Shown: piece by piece, positions 36,519-46,692 of the stretch
Layout: every line of letters begins with the position of its first letter
Numbering within the stretch: position 1 is the first letter of the stretch
Source: Tenacibaculum ovolyticum DSM 18103
Lineage (GTDB): Bacteria > Bacteroidota > Bacteroidia > Flavobacteriales > Flavobacteriaceae
NCBI RefSeq assembly: GCF_000430545.1
Contig: NZ_KE387163.1
Coordinates: 774,439-838,438, forward strand
Direction of reading: 5' to 3'
DNA: 64,000 nt
Made by a program: the position numbers and the translations under genes
The notes under the pieces: generated by a model
Database searches by the model: none
What the model was told of the DNA's origin: nothing
What the model saw: the letters and a program-made list of their open reading frames with translations, nothing else

Positions 36519-38147
36519 TTAAACTTGTATTACTCCTAAGTTAAATTTCTTTTCAATTGGTGCATGATTTGCTGCTTCAATTCCCATAGAAATCCAAGTT
36601 CTAGTATCTAATGGATTAATAACGCCATCTGTCCAAATTCTTGCCGCTGCATAATATGGTGAAATTTGGTTATCGTAACGAGATTTTATTTTATCGAATA
36701 ATTCAGCTTCTTTTTCTGGTGTAATTTCTTCTCCACGCTTTTTTAAAGATGCAGTTTCTATTTGAAGTAAAACTTTAGCCGCAGAGTTTCCACTCATTAC
36801 AGCTAATTCGGCACTAGGCCATGCAGCAATAAGTCTTGGATCATAAGCTTTACCACACATTGCATAGTTACCTGCTCCGTAAGAATTACCTATAACAATT
36901 GTAAATTTAGGTACAACAGAATTACTTACTGCATTAACCATTTTTGCTCCGTCTTTTATAATCCCTCCATGTTCAGATTTAGATCCTACCATAAAACCTG
37001 TAACATCTTGTAAAAATACTAATGGAATTTTTTTCTGATTACAGTTTGCTATAAAACGAGTTGACTTATCAGCTGAATCGTTATAAATAACACCACCAAA
37101 TTGCATTTCTCCTTTTTTAGTTTTCACTAATTTTCTTTGATTAGCAACAATACCAACTGCCCAACCATCAATACGACCATACCCCGTAATAATAGTTTTA
37201 CCGTAGCCTTCTTTATATTGTTCAAATTCAGAGTTATCAACCAAGCGGTGGATAATATCTAACATGTCATATTGTGCATTTCTTTCTTTTGGTAGAATAC
37301 CAAAAATATCTTCTTCATTTTCTTTTGGAGGGAAAGCTTCTTTACGGCTAAAACCAGCTTTGTCATAATCCCCTATTTTATCAACAATAAACTTTATTTT
37401 ATCTAAAGCATCTTTATCGTCTTTAGCTTTATAATCAGTAACACCAGAGATTTCACAATGCGTAGTTGCTCCGCCTAATGTTTCATTGTCAATACTCTCT
37501 CCAATTGCAGCTTTCACTAAATAGCTTCCTGCTAGAAAAATACTTGCTGTTTTATCAACAATCATAGCTTCATCACTCATGATTGGTAAATAAGCTCCAC
37601 CAGCAACACAACTTCCCATTACAGCAGATATTTGGGTAATTCCCATACTACTCATAACTGCGTTGTTTCTAAAAATTCGTCCAAAGTGTTCTTTATCTGG
37701 AAAAATTTCATCTTGTAAAGGAAGATATACCCCTGCAGAATCTACCAAATATATAATTGGCAACTTGTTTTCTATAGATATCTCTTGAGCTCTTAAGTTC
37801 TTTTTTCCTGTAATAGGAAACCAAGCACCTGCTTTAACAGTTGCATCATTGGCTACAACAATACATTGTTTACCACTTACGTATCCCATTTTTACAACAA
37901 CACCACCAGAAGGGCATCCACCATGCTCTTTGTACATGTCTTCACCTGCAAAAGCTCCAATTTCAATTGATTTAGCATTATCATCTAAAAGGTAATCAAC
38001 ACGCTCTCTAGCTGTTAATTTTCCTTTTGCATGATGTTTATCAATACGCTTTTGTCCTCCTCCCAGTTTAACTTTAGCAAAGCGTCTTCGTAAATCTGAT
38101 GCTAAAAGTTTATTATGATCTTCGTTTTTGTTAAAGTTAAGGTCCAT
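36519..38147 (-). CDS. Acyl-CoA carboxylase beta subunit (methylcrotonyl-CoA carboxylase-like carboxyltransferase)
   Basis: This 542-residue carboxyltransferase moves CO2 from carboxybiotin to an acyl-CoA. The family signatures are clear: KLTARERVDYLLD, GGCPSGGVV, MGSCVAGGAYLPIMSDEA, and the GYGRIDGWAVGIVANQR and GNSYGAGNYAMCGKAYDP loops. The GITQISAVMGSCVAGGAYLP and FPDKEHFGRIF segments are nearest to methylcrotonyl-CoA carboxylase subunit B (leucine degradation), but propionyl-CoA specificity is possible. The biotinylated alpha subunit is not adjacent. HMG-CoA lyase, also in leucine breakdown, lies about 18 kb away. Start ATG at 38147. Confidence 0.9.
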   Translation of the reverse strand: MDLNFNKNEDHNKLLASDLRRRFAKVKLGGGQKRIDKHHAKGKLTARERVDYLLDDNAKSIEIGAFAGEDMYKEHGGCPSGGVVVKMGYVSGKQCIVVANDATVKAGAWFPITGKKNLRAQEISIENKLPIIYLVDSAGVYLPLQDEIFPDKEHFGRIFRNNAVMSSMGITQISAVMGSCVAGGAYLPIMSDEAMIVDKTASIFLAGSYLVKAAIGESIDNETLGGATTHCEISGVTDYKAKDDKDALDKIKFIVDKIGDYDKAGFSRKEAFPPKENEEDIFGILPKERNAQYDMLDIIHRLVDNSEFEQYKEGYGKTIITGYGRIDGWAVGIVANQRKLVKTKKGEMQFGGVIYNDSADKSTRFIANCNQKKIPLVFLQDVTGFMVGSKSEHGGIIKDGAKMVNAVSNSVVPKFTIVIGNSYGAGNYAMCGKAYDPRLIAAWPSAELAVMSGNSAAKVLLQIETASLKKRGEEITPEKEAELFDKIKSRYDNQISPYYAAARIWTDGVINPLDTRTWISMGIEAANHAPIEKKFNLGVIQV

Positions 38148-38311
38148 TGTAAGTTATTTATTTGCGATTGCTAAAGTAAGAAAAACCATGTAGAATACAA
38201 GGTGGTTAAATGTACGTTTAAATGATGTTTTCTATGTTTTTATTAGAAATGCTTCTTTAAAAAATAATTATCCGTTTAAAATAATTATGACAAATCAAAT
38301 AAAAGCACAAA

Positions 38312-38345
38312 AAAACGCTGTTAATAATTAAATTAACAGCGTTTT
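38312..38345 (-). terminator. Terminator after guaB
   Basis: Arms AAAACGCTGTTAAT (38312-38325) and ATTAACAGCGTTTT (38332-38345) form a perfect 14-bp stem 22 bp past the guaB stop. Confidence 0.85.
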
Positions 38346-38367
38346 ACTTTATAAATTTTGTAAAAAA

Positions 38368-39843
38368 TTATCTTCTACTATAATTTGGAGCTTCTTTAGT
38401 AATCGCTACATCATGTGGATGACTTTCATTAATTCCACTAGCTGTTATACGTACAAACTTACCTGTATTTTTTAATGTTTCTATATCTCCAGAACCACAA
38501 TATCCCATACCTGCTCTTAAACCACCTACAAATTGATGAATGCTTTCTTCTAATTCACCTTTATATGGTACTCTACCAACAATACCTTCTGGTACTAATT
38601 TTTTAATATCATCTTCAACATCTTGAAAGTAACGATCTTTAGACCCTTGTTTCATTGCCTCTACCGATCCCATACCTCTGTAAGACTTAAACTTACGTCC
38701 TTCATAAATAATAGTTTCACCAGGAGATTCTTTTGTTCCTGCTAATAAAGATCCTAACATTACACAATCTGCACCTGCTGCAATTGCCTTTGGAATATCA
38801 CCCGTATAACGGATTCCTCCATCTGCAATTACTGGTACTCCACTACCTTTTATTGCTGCTGCAACTTCTAATACTGCAGAAAACTGAGGAAACCCAACTC
38901 CTGCTACAACTCGCGTTGTACAAATAGAACCTGGTCCGATACCTACTTTTACAGCATCTGCTCCAGCTTCAACTAAGTATTTAGCAGCTTCTGGCGTAGC
39001 AATGTTACCTACAATAACATCTAATTCAGGAAACTTTGCTTTTACTTCTTTTAATACATTTACCACACCTTTGGTATGCCCATGAGCTGTATCAATAATA
39101 ACAGCATCAACTCCTGCTTTTACTAAAGCTTCAGCTCTTACAACGGCATCAGCAGTAACTCCCAATGCAGCTGCAACACGTAAACGTCCGTAAGTATCTT
39201 TATTTGCTATTGGTTTCTGAGTAACTTTAGTAATATCTCTAAATGTTATTAATCCTGAAAGTTTATAATTATCGTCTACGATTAATAATTTTTCAATTTT
39301 ATTTTCTTGTAAAATACTTTCGGCAGATTTTAATGAAGTACCCACTGCTGCAGTAACTAAATTTTCTTTAGTCATTACTTCTACAATAGCTCTATCGTTT
39401 TTATGCTCGAAACGTAAATCGCGATTCGTTACAATTCCTTTTAAAATACCATTTTCATCAACAACAGGAATCCCACCTATGCTATGCTCTTTCATTAACA
39501 TTTTAGCATCATAAACAACAGCTGTTAATGGTAAAGTAACTGGATCGATAATCATACCTGATTCTGCACGCTTTACTTTACGAACTTCTTGAGCTTGCTG
39601 CTCAATCGTCATATTTTTATGCAATACTCCTATACCTCCTTCTCTAGCCATTGCAATTGCCATAGCTGATTCGGTAACTGTATCCATAGCTGCAGATACT
39701 ATAGGTACGTTAATTGTTATATTTTTAGTGAATTTTGTTTGAATAGAAACTTCTCTTGGAAGTATTTCTGAATAAGCTGGTATTAATAAAACATCATCAT
39801 ATGTTAAACCTTCGCCTATAATTTTTGATTGGTGAGCTTGCAT
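38368..39843 (-). CDS. guaB: IMP dehydrogenase
   Basis: GuaB oxidises IMP to XMP with NAD+, the committed step of GMP synthesis. The 491-residue length fits. The (beta/alpha)8 barrel is interrupted by two CBS domains (about 95-205; the adenine-nucleotide sensors). The catalytic loop [11 protein letters not shown] contains the active-site Cys, and the flap ends near RGMGSVEAM. The frame is open two codons further to a TTG, but the ATG at 39843 ([10 protein letters not shown]) is the normal start. A minus-strand TATCTTTG (-7 box) is at 39881-39888. Confidence 0.95.
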   Translation of the reverse strand: MQAHQSKIIGEGLTYDDVLLIPAYSEILPREVSIQTKFTKNITINVPIVSAAMDTVTESAMAIAMAREGGIGVLHKNMTIEQQAQEVRKVKRAESGMIIDPVTLPLTAVVYDAKMLMKEHSIGGIPVVDENGILKGIVTNRDLRFEHKNDRAIVEVMTKENLVTAAVGTSLKSAESILQENKIEKLLIVDDNYKLSGLITFRDITKVTQKPIANKDTYGRLRVAAALGVTADAVVRAEALVKAGVDAVIIDTAHGHTKGVVNVLKEVKAKFPELDVIVGNIATPEAAKYLVEAGADAVKVGIGPGSICTTRVVAGVGFPQFSAVLEVAAAIKGSGVPVIADGGIRYTGDIPKAIAAGADCVMLGSLLAGTKESPGETIIYEGRKFKSYRGMGSVEAMKQGSKDRYFQDVEDDIKKLVPEGIVGRVPYKGELEESIHQFVGGLRAGMGYCGSGDIETLKNTGKFVRITASGINESHPHDVAITKEAPNYSRR

Positions 39844-40154
39844 GTGCAATTAATTTAGTGGGTTGTTAATTAATTGCATGCAAAGATACGACTTATAAAG
39901 ATAATTCCACCTTAATTTAACGTTAACATATCCACCTTTATTATTTAAAATAATTCTAAATAATATTTTTAATATAATCTATTATTCTTTCGTGTAATTA
40001 AATTGAATCTGTAATATCATTTTGATACTAATCAAGGTAAAATGAATAAAGTAATTAAAAAGTTTTATTTTAAATAAGTCTAAATAACTTTTGAATAATA
40101 GAAAAACTAAAATATATTTGCACTTTATTTTAAATAAATCTAAATAAACAGATA
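39844..40154. other. Divergent intergenic region between guaB and the iron locus
   Basis: This 311-bp gap holds the guaB -7 box and the promoter and two operator copies of the iron locus (40064-40147). No further gene was seen. Confidence 0.5.
40064..40147 (+). promoter_or_regulatory. Iron-locus promoter with two 24-bp operator copies
   Basis: TTG (40091-40093), 19 nt and TATATTTG (40113-40120) form a perfect promoter for the first imelysin gene. A 24-bp element (TTTATTTTAAATAA, then RTC, then TAAATAA) occurs at 40064-40087 and again at 40124-40147, exactly 60 bp apart. One copy ends at the -33 box and the other overlaps the start site. The same element recurs upstream of the DUF4856 gene and in partial form at other iron genes, which fits a repressor such as a Fur- or DtxR-type protein. 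The protein is not encoded in this window. Confidence 0.65.
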
Positions 40155-41375
40155 ATGAAAAAAATATTAGGATTATGTTTAGTAGCTATTGCTATGACAT
40201 CATGTTCAGATGACAACGAAAACATTAAAGATACACCTACAAAAGCAAAGTTTATAGAAAACTATGCGAACATTGCTGCCGCTAATTATGATGATGCATA
40301 CACTACAGCAGTGACAATGAAAACTAAAATTGATGCTTTTTTAACTACACCAACTGAAGAAACACATAAAGCTGCGCAAAATGCTTGGTTATATGCAAGA
40401 GATTTTTATGGACAGACAGAAGCTTTTCGTGCTGCTAATGGTCCTATAGATAATGAAGATGCAGGATCTATTGAGGGTATATTAAATACTGAAGGTCGTA
40501 TTAATGCATGGCCTTTAGACGAAGGTTTTATCGATTATGTTTCTGATAACAAAGGAGGTGCAGTACAAAACGGTTTAATTGGTGATGTAACTTTCGATTT
40601 AACCGAAGCAAATATTATAGGTAAAAATGAATTTAACAATTTAGCAGATAATGTTGCTACTGGATGGCATGCTATTGAGTTTTTATTATGGGGACAAGAT
40701 TTAAATTATAACCCAACTACGCACATGCAAGATAATTATGCAGCAGCTGGGAAAAGAGGTTATACTGATTATACAACTGCTGATTTTGCTGAAAGAAGAA
40801 AGCAATATTTACAGATTGTAACTGATTTATTAGTTAATGATTTAAAAGATTTAAGAAATACTTGGGCTGATGGAGGTTTATACAGAACTGCATTTGCTAA
40901 ATTAAATGAAGCTACCGCTTTAAAAAACATTTTAAACGGTGTTGGTTTTATTTCTAACGGAGAAATTGCTTTAGAAAGAATTATACCAGCTGTAGAAGAA
41001 GGTCAAGAAAATGAACATTCTTGCTTTTCTGACAATACGAATCAAGATATGTGGGCTAACGTTAATGGAATTAACAATGTGATTATTGGTGCGTACAAAA
41101 GAGCTGATGGTACAAAAATATCAGGAGTTTCTTTAACTGCTATCACAAAAACTTTAAACGTAGAGATTTCTAATAACTTAGAAACAAAAGCGCAAACAAC
41201 TTTAGATAAATTAGATGCTCTTTTAGCTTTAAATAAAAGTTTTGATGAAATTATTTCTCAAGAAACACTTACCAGTAATGGACCAGCAATACAATTATCA
41301 AATGCTTTAAAAGCTCAAGGAGTTGCTATTGCAGAAGTTGCTACTACATTAGGGGTTAGCATTACGATAGATTAA
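40155..41375 (+). CDS. Imelysin family lipoprotein (IrpA/EfeO-M75-like), intact GxHxxE
   Basis: This 406-residue lipoprotein (signal ending at Cys17, IAMTSC) belongs to the imelysin/M75 family, which includes the iron-regulated IrpA of cyanobacteria and the M75 part of EfeO. The family motif GxHxxE is intact as GWHAIE (Gly170, His172, Glu175), followed by FLLWGQD. Other features are YARDFYGQTEAFR and a bundle of helices. It probably binds iron or a metal complex at the outer surface or periplasm. It is the first gene of the imelysin, di-heme, imelysin transcript and has the strong promoter with both operator copies. Terminator-like stem 41399-41431 follows, so it may be made in excess of the downstream genes. 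Confidence 0.87.
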   Translation: MKKILGLCLVAIAMTSCSDDNENIKDTPTKAKFIENYANIAAANYDDAYTTAVTMKTKIDAFLTTPTEETHKAAQNAWLYARDFYGQTEAFRAANGPIDNEDAGSIEGILNTEGRINAWPLDEGFIDYVSDNKGGAVQNGLIGDVTFDLTEANIIGKNEFNNLADNVATGWHAIEFLLWGQDLNYNPTTHMQDNYAAAGKRGYTDYTTADFAERRKQYLQIVTDLLVNDLKDLRNTWADGGLYRTAFAKLNEATALKNILNGVGFISNGEIALERIIPAVEEGQENEHSCFSDNTNQDMWANVNGINNVIIGAYKRADGTKISGVSLTAITKTLNVEISNNLETKAQTTLDKLDALLALNKSFDEIISQETLTSNGPAIQLSNALKAQGVAIAEVATTLGVSITID

Positions 41376-41398
41376 TATAACTTATATATTTAATTAAG

Positions 41399-41431
41399 AA
41401 ACTGAAACTAGAAATTCTCTAGTTTCAGTTT
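41399..41431 (+). terminator. Stem-loop after first imelysin gene
   Basis: Arms AAACTGAAACTAGA (41399-41412) and TCTAGTTTCAGTTT (41418-41431) form a 14-bp stem with a T-run. It lies between two genes that otherwise form an operon, so it may be a partial terminator that sets their ratio. Confidence 0.65.
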
Positions 41432-41450
41432 TATTGTTTACAATACTTAC

Positions 41451-42860
41451 ATGAAAAATAATATTTTTTTTATTAGCATATTATTTATATTAATATCTTG
41501 TTCTAAAGATGATGATGTATATAAACCTGTTGAATTTGAATACGAATTAGGAGAAGAAAACTTAGTTTCAGAGTTATCTATAGAGGCTTTTAATGCCGAT
41601 AAAGCCTTTGGTAGAGGTATTCCTTCTTTATCTAATTTACAATCATCTTTTTTTGGTATTGGTGATGCTATGTTTAACCAAAGTTGGGTATCAGCTCCTG
41701 CTACAACAACATCTAGAGATGGTTTAGGTCCTATTTTTAATGCAAGAGCATGTAGTGCTTGTCATTTAAATGATGGAAGAGGTGAGCCAATTTTAGAAAC
41801 AGGTGCCAGTTCAAAAGGTTTATTAATCCGCTTAAGTACTGGTAACTCAATTACTACAGGTCCAGTTGGACATGGAGCGTATGGAGGGCAATTACAAGAT
41901 AAATCTAACCTAGGCATTAATAATGAAGCTGATATTCAAGTAGTTTTTTCTTATATAAAAGGTACGTATGCTGATGGTAGCACTTATGAATTAAGAAAAC
42001 CAAACTACACAATTATCAATGAAAATTACGGTAGTCTAGTTGGCGTACAAACATCTCCAAGAATAGGGCAACAATTAATTGGTCTTGGTTTTATAGATGC
42101 ACTTTCTGAAGCTAGTATTTTAGAAAATGCTGATCCCAATGATGCTAATAACGATGGAATTTCTGGAAGAGCAAATTATGTTTGGAATGTTAAAAAAGAT
42201 AAACTTACTATAGGTAAATTTGGGTGGAAATCAAACCAACCTACTCTAAACCAACAAGTAGCTGGCGCTTTTAATGGAGACATGGGCTTAACAACATCTA
42301 TTTTCCCAGATGAAAATTGCCCTGACGGAGTAGACTGTTCACAATTATTTAATGGTAATAACCCAGGAGAAGATGTTGAAGTACCAGATAAACAATTTAG
42401 CAGAATGGCATTATACATGGCTGCTATATCTGTACCAAAGAGAAGAAATTACAAAGAAGAGGCTGTACTTAAAGGAAAGAAAATTTTTAGAGATTTAAAA
42501 TGTGTCTCTTGTCACGTAGATAATTTTACAACAGGTACAAATGAAATTTTATCGCAGATAAATAATATTAAAATAAGTCCGTTTTCTGACTTTTTACTTC
42601 ATGATATGGGTAATGAATTAGCTGATAACAGAGCTGATTTTTTAGCTAGCGGTAATGAATGGAGAACACAACCTTTATGGGGATTAGGACTTATTGAAGC
42701 TGTAAATGGACATACATTTTTACTACATGACGGTAGAGCTAGAAACATAGAAGAAGCTATTTTATGGCATGGTGGGGAAGCTGAAAGCGCAAAAGAAAGC
42801 TTTAAGCAAAAAACAAAAACTGAACGAGAAGAATTATTACAATATTTAAACTCTTTATAA
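41451..42860 (+). CDS. Di-heme oxidoreductase family lipoprotein (DHOR)
   Basis: This 469-residue lipoprotein (signal ending at Cys17) has two c-type heme sites: CSACH (Cys101, Cys104, His105) and CVSCH (Cys351, Cys354, His355). Surrounding signatures, such as GLGPIFNARACSACHLNDGRG-like and QPLWGLGLIEAVNGHTFLLHDG-like segments (about 88-112 and 405-425), identify the di-heme oxidoreductase/DUF1111 family. Such proteins shuttle electrons in the periplasm. Between two imelysins, it may change the redox state of iron. Stop and next start are one base apart (42860/42862), so the genes are coupled. Confidence 0.88.
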   Translation: MKNNIFFISILFILISCSKDDDVYKPVEFEYELGEENLVSELSIEAFNADKAFGRGIPSLSNLQSSFFGIGDAMFNQSWVSAPATTTSRDGLGPIFNARACSACHLNDGRGEPILETGASSKGLLIRLSTGNSITTGPVGHGAYGGQLQDKSNLGINNEADIQVVFSYIKGTYADGSTYELRKPNYTIINENYGSLVGVQTSPRIGQQLIGLGFIDALSEASILENADPNDANNDGISGRANYVWNVKKDKLTIGKFGWKSNQPTLNQQVAGAFNGDMGLTTSIFPDENCPDGVDCSQLFNGNNPGEDVEVPDKQFSRMALYMAAISVPKRRNYKEEAVLKGKKIFRDLKCVSCHVDNFTTGTNEILSQINNIKISPFSDFLLHDMGNELADNRADFLASGNEWRTQPLWGLGLIEAVNGHTFLLHDGRARNIEEAILWHGGEAESAKESFKQKTKTEREELLQYLNSL

Positions 42861-42861
42861 A

Positions 42862-43923
42862 ATGAAAAAAATATTATTAGGAATAATTATACTAACTGCT
42901 ATAATTACTTGCAAAAGCGAAGATGAAGAGCCTGTAATGAATACTAATTTTTTTGAAACTTATTACTCAGACAATATTTTACCAAGTATAAAGAACTTAA
43001 AAATAGCTCTAGAAACTCAACAGACCAATATTACAAATTTTCAAGCATCAAAGAGTAATGAAGATTATGAAAAATTACTTTCTCAATGGTTAACTTCTGC
43101 GAAAGCATATTCAAAATATGAAATCTATAATCTAGGAGTAATTAAAAAAAGTTTTTATAACATAAGCATCTATAACTATCCTGTAAACATTAGCGCTATT
43201 GAAAAAAACATTACAGATAAATCTATTTATAACGAATCATATTTTTCAACGCAAAGTACTACTGCAAAAGGGCTTGCTACTTTAGAATATTTACTTTTTG
43301 GTAATCAAAATTCTACTGAGGCTAAAACGCTTTTATTAAACGACTCGTATAGAATAGCTTATCTAGCTGGTGTTAATCAGGAACTTATTAGACTTACTAA
43401 TGCTATCATTGACACCTGGGAAAACGGTTATAAAGACACCTTTATAGCTGCTAATGGTTCTATTTGTACAAATAACGCTAAATGTTTAAGTATAAATCAA
43501 ATTATTAATGTGCTAGATGTAGCCAAAGTTACTAAAATTGGAAAAACAGCTGGTTTTGAAAAATCTAACAATACTGTTCTTACAAATTTACAAGCCTATA
43601 GAAGTAAAAACTCATTACTTTTAATACAAGCAATGTTAGCAGAAGTTAAAGATGTTTACTTTAATAGTAGCACTAATTTCGCAACTATGGTAAATGCTAT
43701 TAATACATCAGAAGAAATTTCAAACAAAATAGCTGCAAAATTTAGTGATATTGAACAAGAAGTTACAACTTTAAATAATACTCTTTTTGAAGCAATAAGT
43801 ACCAATCCAGAAAGTGTAAGATCTGTTTACAATAACTTAAGAGATTTAAGTATTTTATTCTCTGTAGATATAACAAGTACCTTATCTGTTACTGTACTTC
43901 CAACAGATAATGACGGTGATTAA
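42862..43923 (+). CDS. Imelysin family lipoprotein, divergent (lost GxHxxE)
   Basis: This 353-residue lipoprotein (signal ending at Cys17, ITC) aligns with the imelysin family in its helical layout, but the GxHxxE position reads GLATLEYLLFGNQ, so the His is replaced by Ala while Glu is kept. The last residues are PTDNDGD; the third imelysin at 51682 also ends in DNDGD. It starts one base after the di-heme gene, so the pair is cotranslated. A metal-binding role is less certain than in the first imelysin because of the missing His. Confidence 0.78.
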   Translation: MKKILLGIIILTAIITCKSEDEEPVMNTNFFETYYSDNILPSIKNLKIALETQQTNITNFQASKSNEDYEKLLSQWLTSAKAYSKYEIYNLGVIKKSFYNISIYNYPVNISAIEKNITDKSIYNESYFSTQSTTAKGLATLEYLLFGNQNSTEAKTLLLNDSYRIAYLAGVNQELIRLTNAIIDTWENGYKDTFIAANGSICTNNAKCLSINQIINVLDVAKVTKIGKTAGFEKSNNTVLTNLQAYRSKNSLLLIQAMLAEVKDVYFNSSTNFATMVNAINTSEEISNKIAAKFSDIEQEVTTLNNTLFEAISTNPESVRSVYNNLRDLSILFSVDITSTLSVTVLPTDNDGD

Positions 43924-43930
43924 TTAAAAG

Positions 43931-43958
43931 AAAAGCGAAAAGTAAAATTTTCGCTTTT
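43931..43958. terminator. Bidirectional terminator between the two arms of the iron locus
   Basis: Arms AAAAGCGAAAA (43931-43941) and TTTTCGCTTTT (43948-43958), flanked by A- and T-runs, lie between the convergent imelysin and fbpC-like genes, 8 bp after the first and touching the stop of the second. Confidence 0.8.
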
Positions 43959-43959
43959 T

Positions 43960-44676
43960 TTATATGCTATCAAACAATAATTTTACATAACCTTCTTTTG
44001 GTTTTTCATAAACCTCTTTTGTTATTCCTTGTTGCAATACATTTCCGTTTTGTAATACTAATATTTCATCAGAAATTTCAATAGCATCTTTAATATCATG
44101 TGTAACAAAAATTGCAGTTGTATTTGTCTCCTTTAAGATTCTTTGAACGTCTTTACGTAACTGATTTCTTAAAATAACATCTAAATTACTAAAAGGTTCA
44201 TCTAAAATTAATAATTCAGGTTTTGGCGCTAATGCCCTTGCTAAAGCAACACGTTGTTGTTGTCCTCCTGATAATTCATGCGGGTAATTTTTCTCTTTAT
44301 CAGATAATCCTACTAAATCTAATACCTCTTTTACTCTTTCTTTCTTGTTTGGTAATTTAGAAATTCCATAAGCAATATTATCAAATATTGTAAAGTGAGG
44401 AAATAAAGCATAGTCTTGAAAAACCATCCCCACGTTTCTAAATTGTGGTTCTATAAAAACTGAATTTGAAGAAACCACCTTGTTTTTTAATGAAATAGTA
44501 CCTGAATCTAACACTTCTAACCCCGTTATTAAACGAATTAGTGTGGTTTTTCCACTTCCACTTTCTCCTACTATTGCAACAATATTTCCTTTAATTAAAG
44601 ACAAGGAAACATTATTTAGTGCAACAATATTTCCTTTATTAAATGTTTTTTTTACCTCTTTTACTTCTAATAACAT
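43960..44676 (-). CDS. Iron(III) ABC transporter ATP-binding protein (FbpC-like)
   Basis: This 238-residue ABC ATPase has Walker A GESGSGKTT (about 35-43), the Q-loop, the signature LSGGQQQR (about 133-140) and Walker B LLILDEPFS (about 154-162). It follows the permease gene by 7 bp and completes an FbpABC-type ferric iron uptake system with the permease (44684) and binding protein (46693). It is shorter than many FbpC proteins because the C-terminal regulatory domain is absent. Start ATG at 44676. Confidence 0.88.
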   Translation of the reverse strand: MLLEVKEVKKTFNKGNIVALNNVSLSLIKGNIVAIVGESGSGKTTLIRLITGLEVLDSGTISLKNKVVSSNSVFIEPQFRNVGMVFQDYALFPHFTIFDNIAYGISKLPNKKERVKEVLDLVGLSDKEKNYPHELSGGQQQRVALARALAPKPELLILDEPFSNLDVILRNQLRKDVQRILKETNTTAIFVTHDIKDAIEISDEILVLQNGNVLQQGITKEVYEKPKEGYVKLLFDSI

Positions 44677-44683
44677 AATTTAG

Positions 44684-46300
44684 TTAACTTTCTTTAGCTA
44701 TTAATCTATTTAAAAATAATATAGGTATTATTCCTGTTAAAATGATAAATAATGATGGCAATGCTGCTTCTGCAATTAACTCATCACTTGCATATTCATA
44801 TGCTTTAACAGCTAATGTATTTATGTGGTACGGCTTTAAAATTAAAGTTAAAGGCAGTTCTTTCATTACATCAACAAAAACCAAAATAAAAGCACTTAAT
44901 ATTGCTGGTTTTAATAGCGGAAATTCTATTCTTATAAATGTACTAATATTACTGCTTCCTAAAATTTTTGATACTTCCGATAATGAACCCCCAAATTTTA
45001 ACGTACTTGATTCTATAGGGTTGAAAGCTACTGCTAAAAACCGAACAATATAAGCATAAACTAAAACCATTATTGTTCCGTTTATTAAAAATCCAATCTT
45101 TACATCGAAAACATTCTTCATGAAAACCACTAACCATTTATCAAAAGATAATGTAGGTATTAAAACACCTACAGCAATTACTGCTCCAGGAATTGCATAC
45201 CCCAAAACACCTATTTTAGCAATTGACTTCATAAATGATAATCGATTCCATTTTGACAAAAAAATTAAAAGCAAAGAAAAAAACACCGTACAAAACGCTG
45301 AAATCATTGCTACTCCTAAACTCTCAAGTGATAAGTATATAAACTCAAAAGTAAACACTTCTTTATAGGTTAAAAATGCCCAATATAACAGTTGAAATAA
45401 CGGTAATATAAAACCAAATAACACTGGTATAAAGGCAATTGTAAAGAAAACCATTTTCAATTTATTGGAAATAGTTGCTCTTTTTACCTTTTGATGATTT
45501 TTAGTCGCGTTAAAATATCCTATTTTTCTTCGTTGCCATTTTTCTACCGATATTAATAAAAATATTATTGTTACTAAAATTGCTGACAAATAAATAGCGG
45601 TTTCTGGTTCTTCTAAAGAAAACCAAGCTCTAAAAATCCCTGTAGTAAATGTGTTTATACCATAATATTTAGCTGCTCCATAATCATTTAGTACTTCCAT
45701 CAAAACCAAAATTAAACCACCAATAAATGCAGGTCTTGCTAATGGTAAAATCAATTTAAAAAATGTTTTTCGCTCTCCTGCTCCTAATAATTTTGAAGCT
45801 TCTATTATATTATTAGATTGGTTTAAAAAGAAAGCTCTTGACGCTACATATACATAAGGGTATAATGAAATACTAAGCACAAAAATTAGTCCTAAATGAT
45901 TCATTACATCAATCTTAACACCAAGTACATTTTCTATAATTCCGCCATAATCAAAAATACCCGCATACGCATACGCCGTAATATATGAGGGAATTGCCAG
46001 TGGAAGTATTAATAGCCATTCTAATTGCTTTTTTAATGGAATATAATAACGAGAAACTATCCAGGCAGATGAAACACCTAAAAGTAAAGTTAAAATACTT
46101 GTACCAAAAATTAACAAAACTGAGTTTTTAATATAATTTGGTAATAAATTATCTACTAAATGATTCCATGTTTCACCCGGGCCATAAAGTAAATTAATAA
46201 AAACAGTAAGTATAGGAATAGCTACAAACAAAACAATGGTCAATAAAAATATTGACCATTTATTGGTATCTCTTTGTATGTTTTTAATACTATATTTCAC
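44684..46300 (-). CDS. Iron(III) ABC transporter permease (FbpB-like)
   Basis: This 538-residue double-length permease has two homologous halves, each with about six helices and an EAA-type loop (for example EASKLLGAGERKTFFKLILPLARPAFIGG). This is the FbpB/AfuB type found with ferric-binding proteins. It brings iron across the inner membrane. Stop is 7 bp before the ATPase gene, so they are cotranslated. A small membrane protein gene lies between it and the binding protein. Confidence 0.9.
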   Translation of the reverse strand: MKYSIKNIQRDTNKWSIFLLTIVLFVAIPILTVFINLLYGPGETWNHLVDNLLPNYIKNSVLLIFGTSILTLLLGVSSAWIVSRYYIPLKKQLEWLLILPLAIPSYITAYAYAGIFDYGGIIENVLGVKIDVMNHLGLIFVLSISLYPYVYVASRAFFLNQSNNIIEASKLLGAGERKTFFKLILPLARPAFIGGLILVLMEVLNDYGAAKYYGINTFTTGIFRAWFSLEEPETAIYLSAILVTIIFLLISVEKWQRRKIGYFNATKNHQKVKRATISNKLKMVFFTIAFIPVLFGFILPLFQLLYWAFLTYKEVFTFEFIYLSLESLGVAMISAFCTVFFSLLLIFLSKWNRLSFMKSIAKIGVLGYAIPGAVIAVGVLIPTLSFDKWLVVFMKNVFDVKIGFLINGTIMVLVYAYIVRFLAVAFNPIESSTLKFGGSLSEVSKILGSSNISTFIRIEFPLLKPAILSAFILVFVDVMKELPLTLILKPYHINTLAVKAYEYASDELIAEAALPSLFIILTGIIPILFLNRLIAKES

Positions 46301-46409
46301 AGGTTATTTCGTATATAATATTCTTATGACTGATAACATATCATGAAGAATTATATTAGTTTTTATTTTTAATAAAAATCACAAATAAGCAATATATTAC
46401 AATAAATAT

Positions 46410-46658
46410 CTATACATTATTTTTAGAATCTTCATCTTTTATTTCTTTTGGTTTTCTCCATAAAAGAAGACATACTCCCATCCAAAGTAGTACTATTACA
46501 ACCATTCCAATAAAAAACATATCTTGCCCTCTATCTAATGAATAGTCAAGTATTCCAAATATATAATACGCTAAAACAGCTATAAATATAACCTGACCTA
46601 CAAAGTAAGCTATTACTCCTTTTTTTGTTAAATATTTTAATACTAACGCTTCTAACAT
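46410..46658 (-). CDS. Small two-helix membrane protein in the Fbp operon
   Basis: This 82-residue protein has two transmembrane helices (about 14-33 and 44-64) and a short charged C-terminal tail. No family was recognised. It lies between the binding protein and permease genes (34 bp and 109 bp away) on the same strand, and may be a helper of the iron transporter. The frame is open to 46715, but the ATG at 46658 (MLEALVLKYL) is the more natural start; the upstream part overlaps the binding protein stop region. Confidence 0.55.
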   Translation of the reverse strand: MLEALVLKYLTKKGVIAYFVGQVIFIAVLAYYIFGILDYSLDRGQDMFFIGMVVIVLLWMGVCLLLWRKPKEIKDEDSKNNV

Positions 46659-46692
46659 TTTATTTTTTATTATTAAAAAAGTATCTACAAAA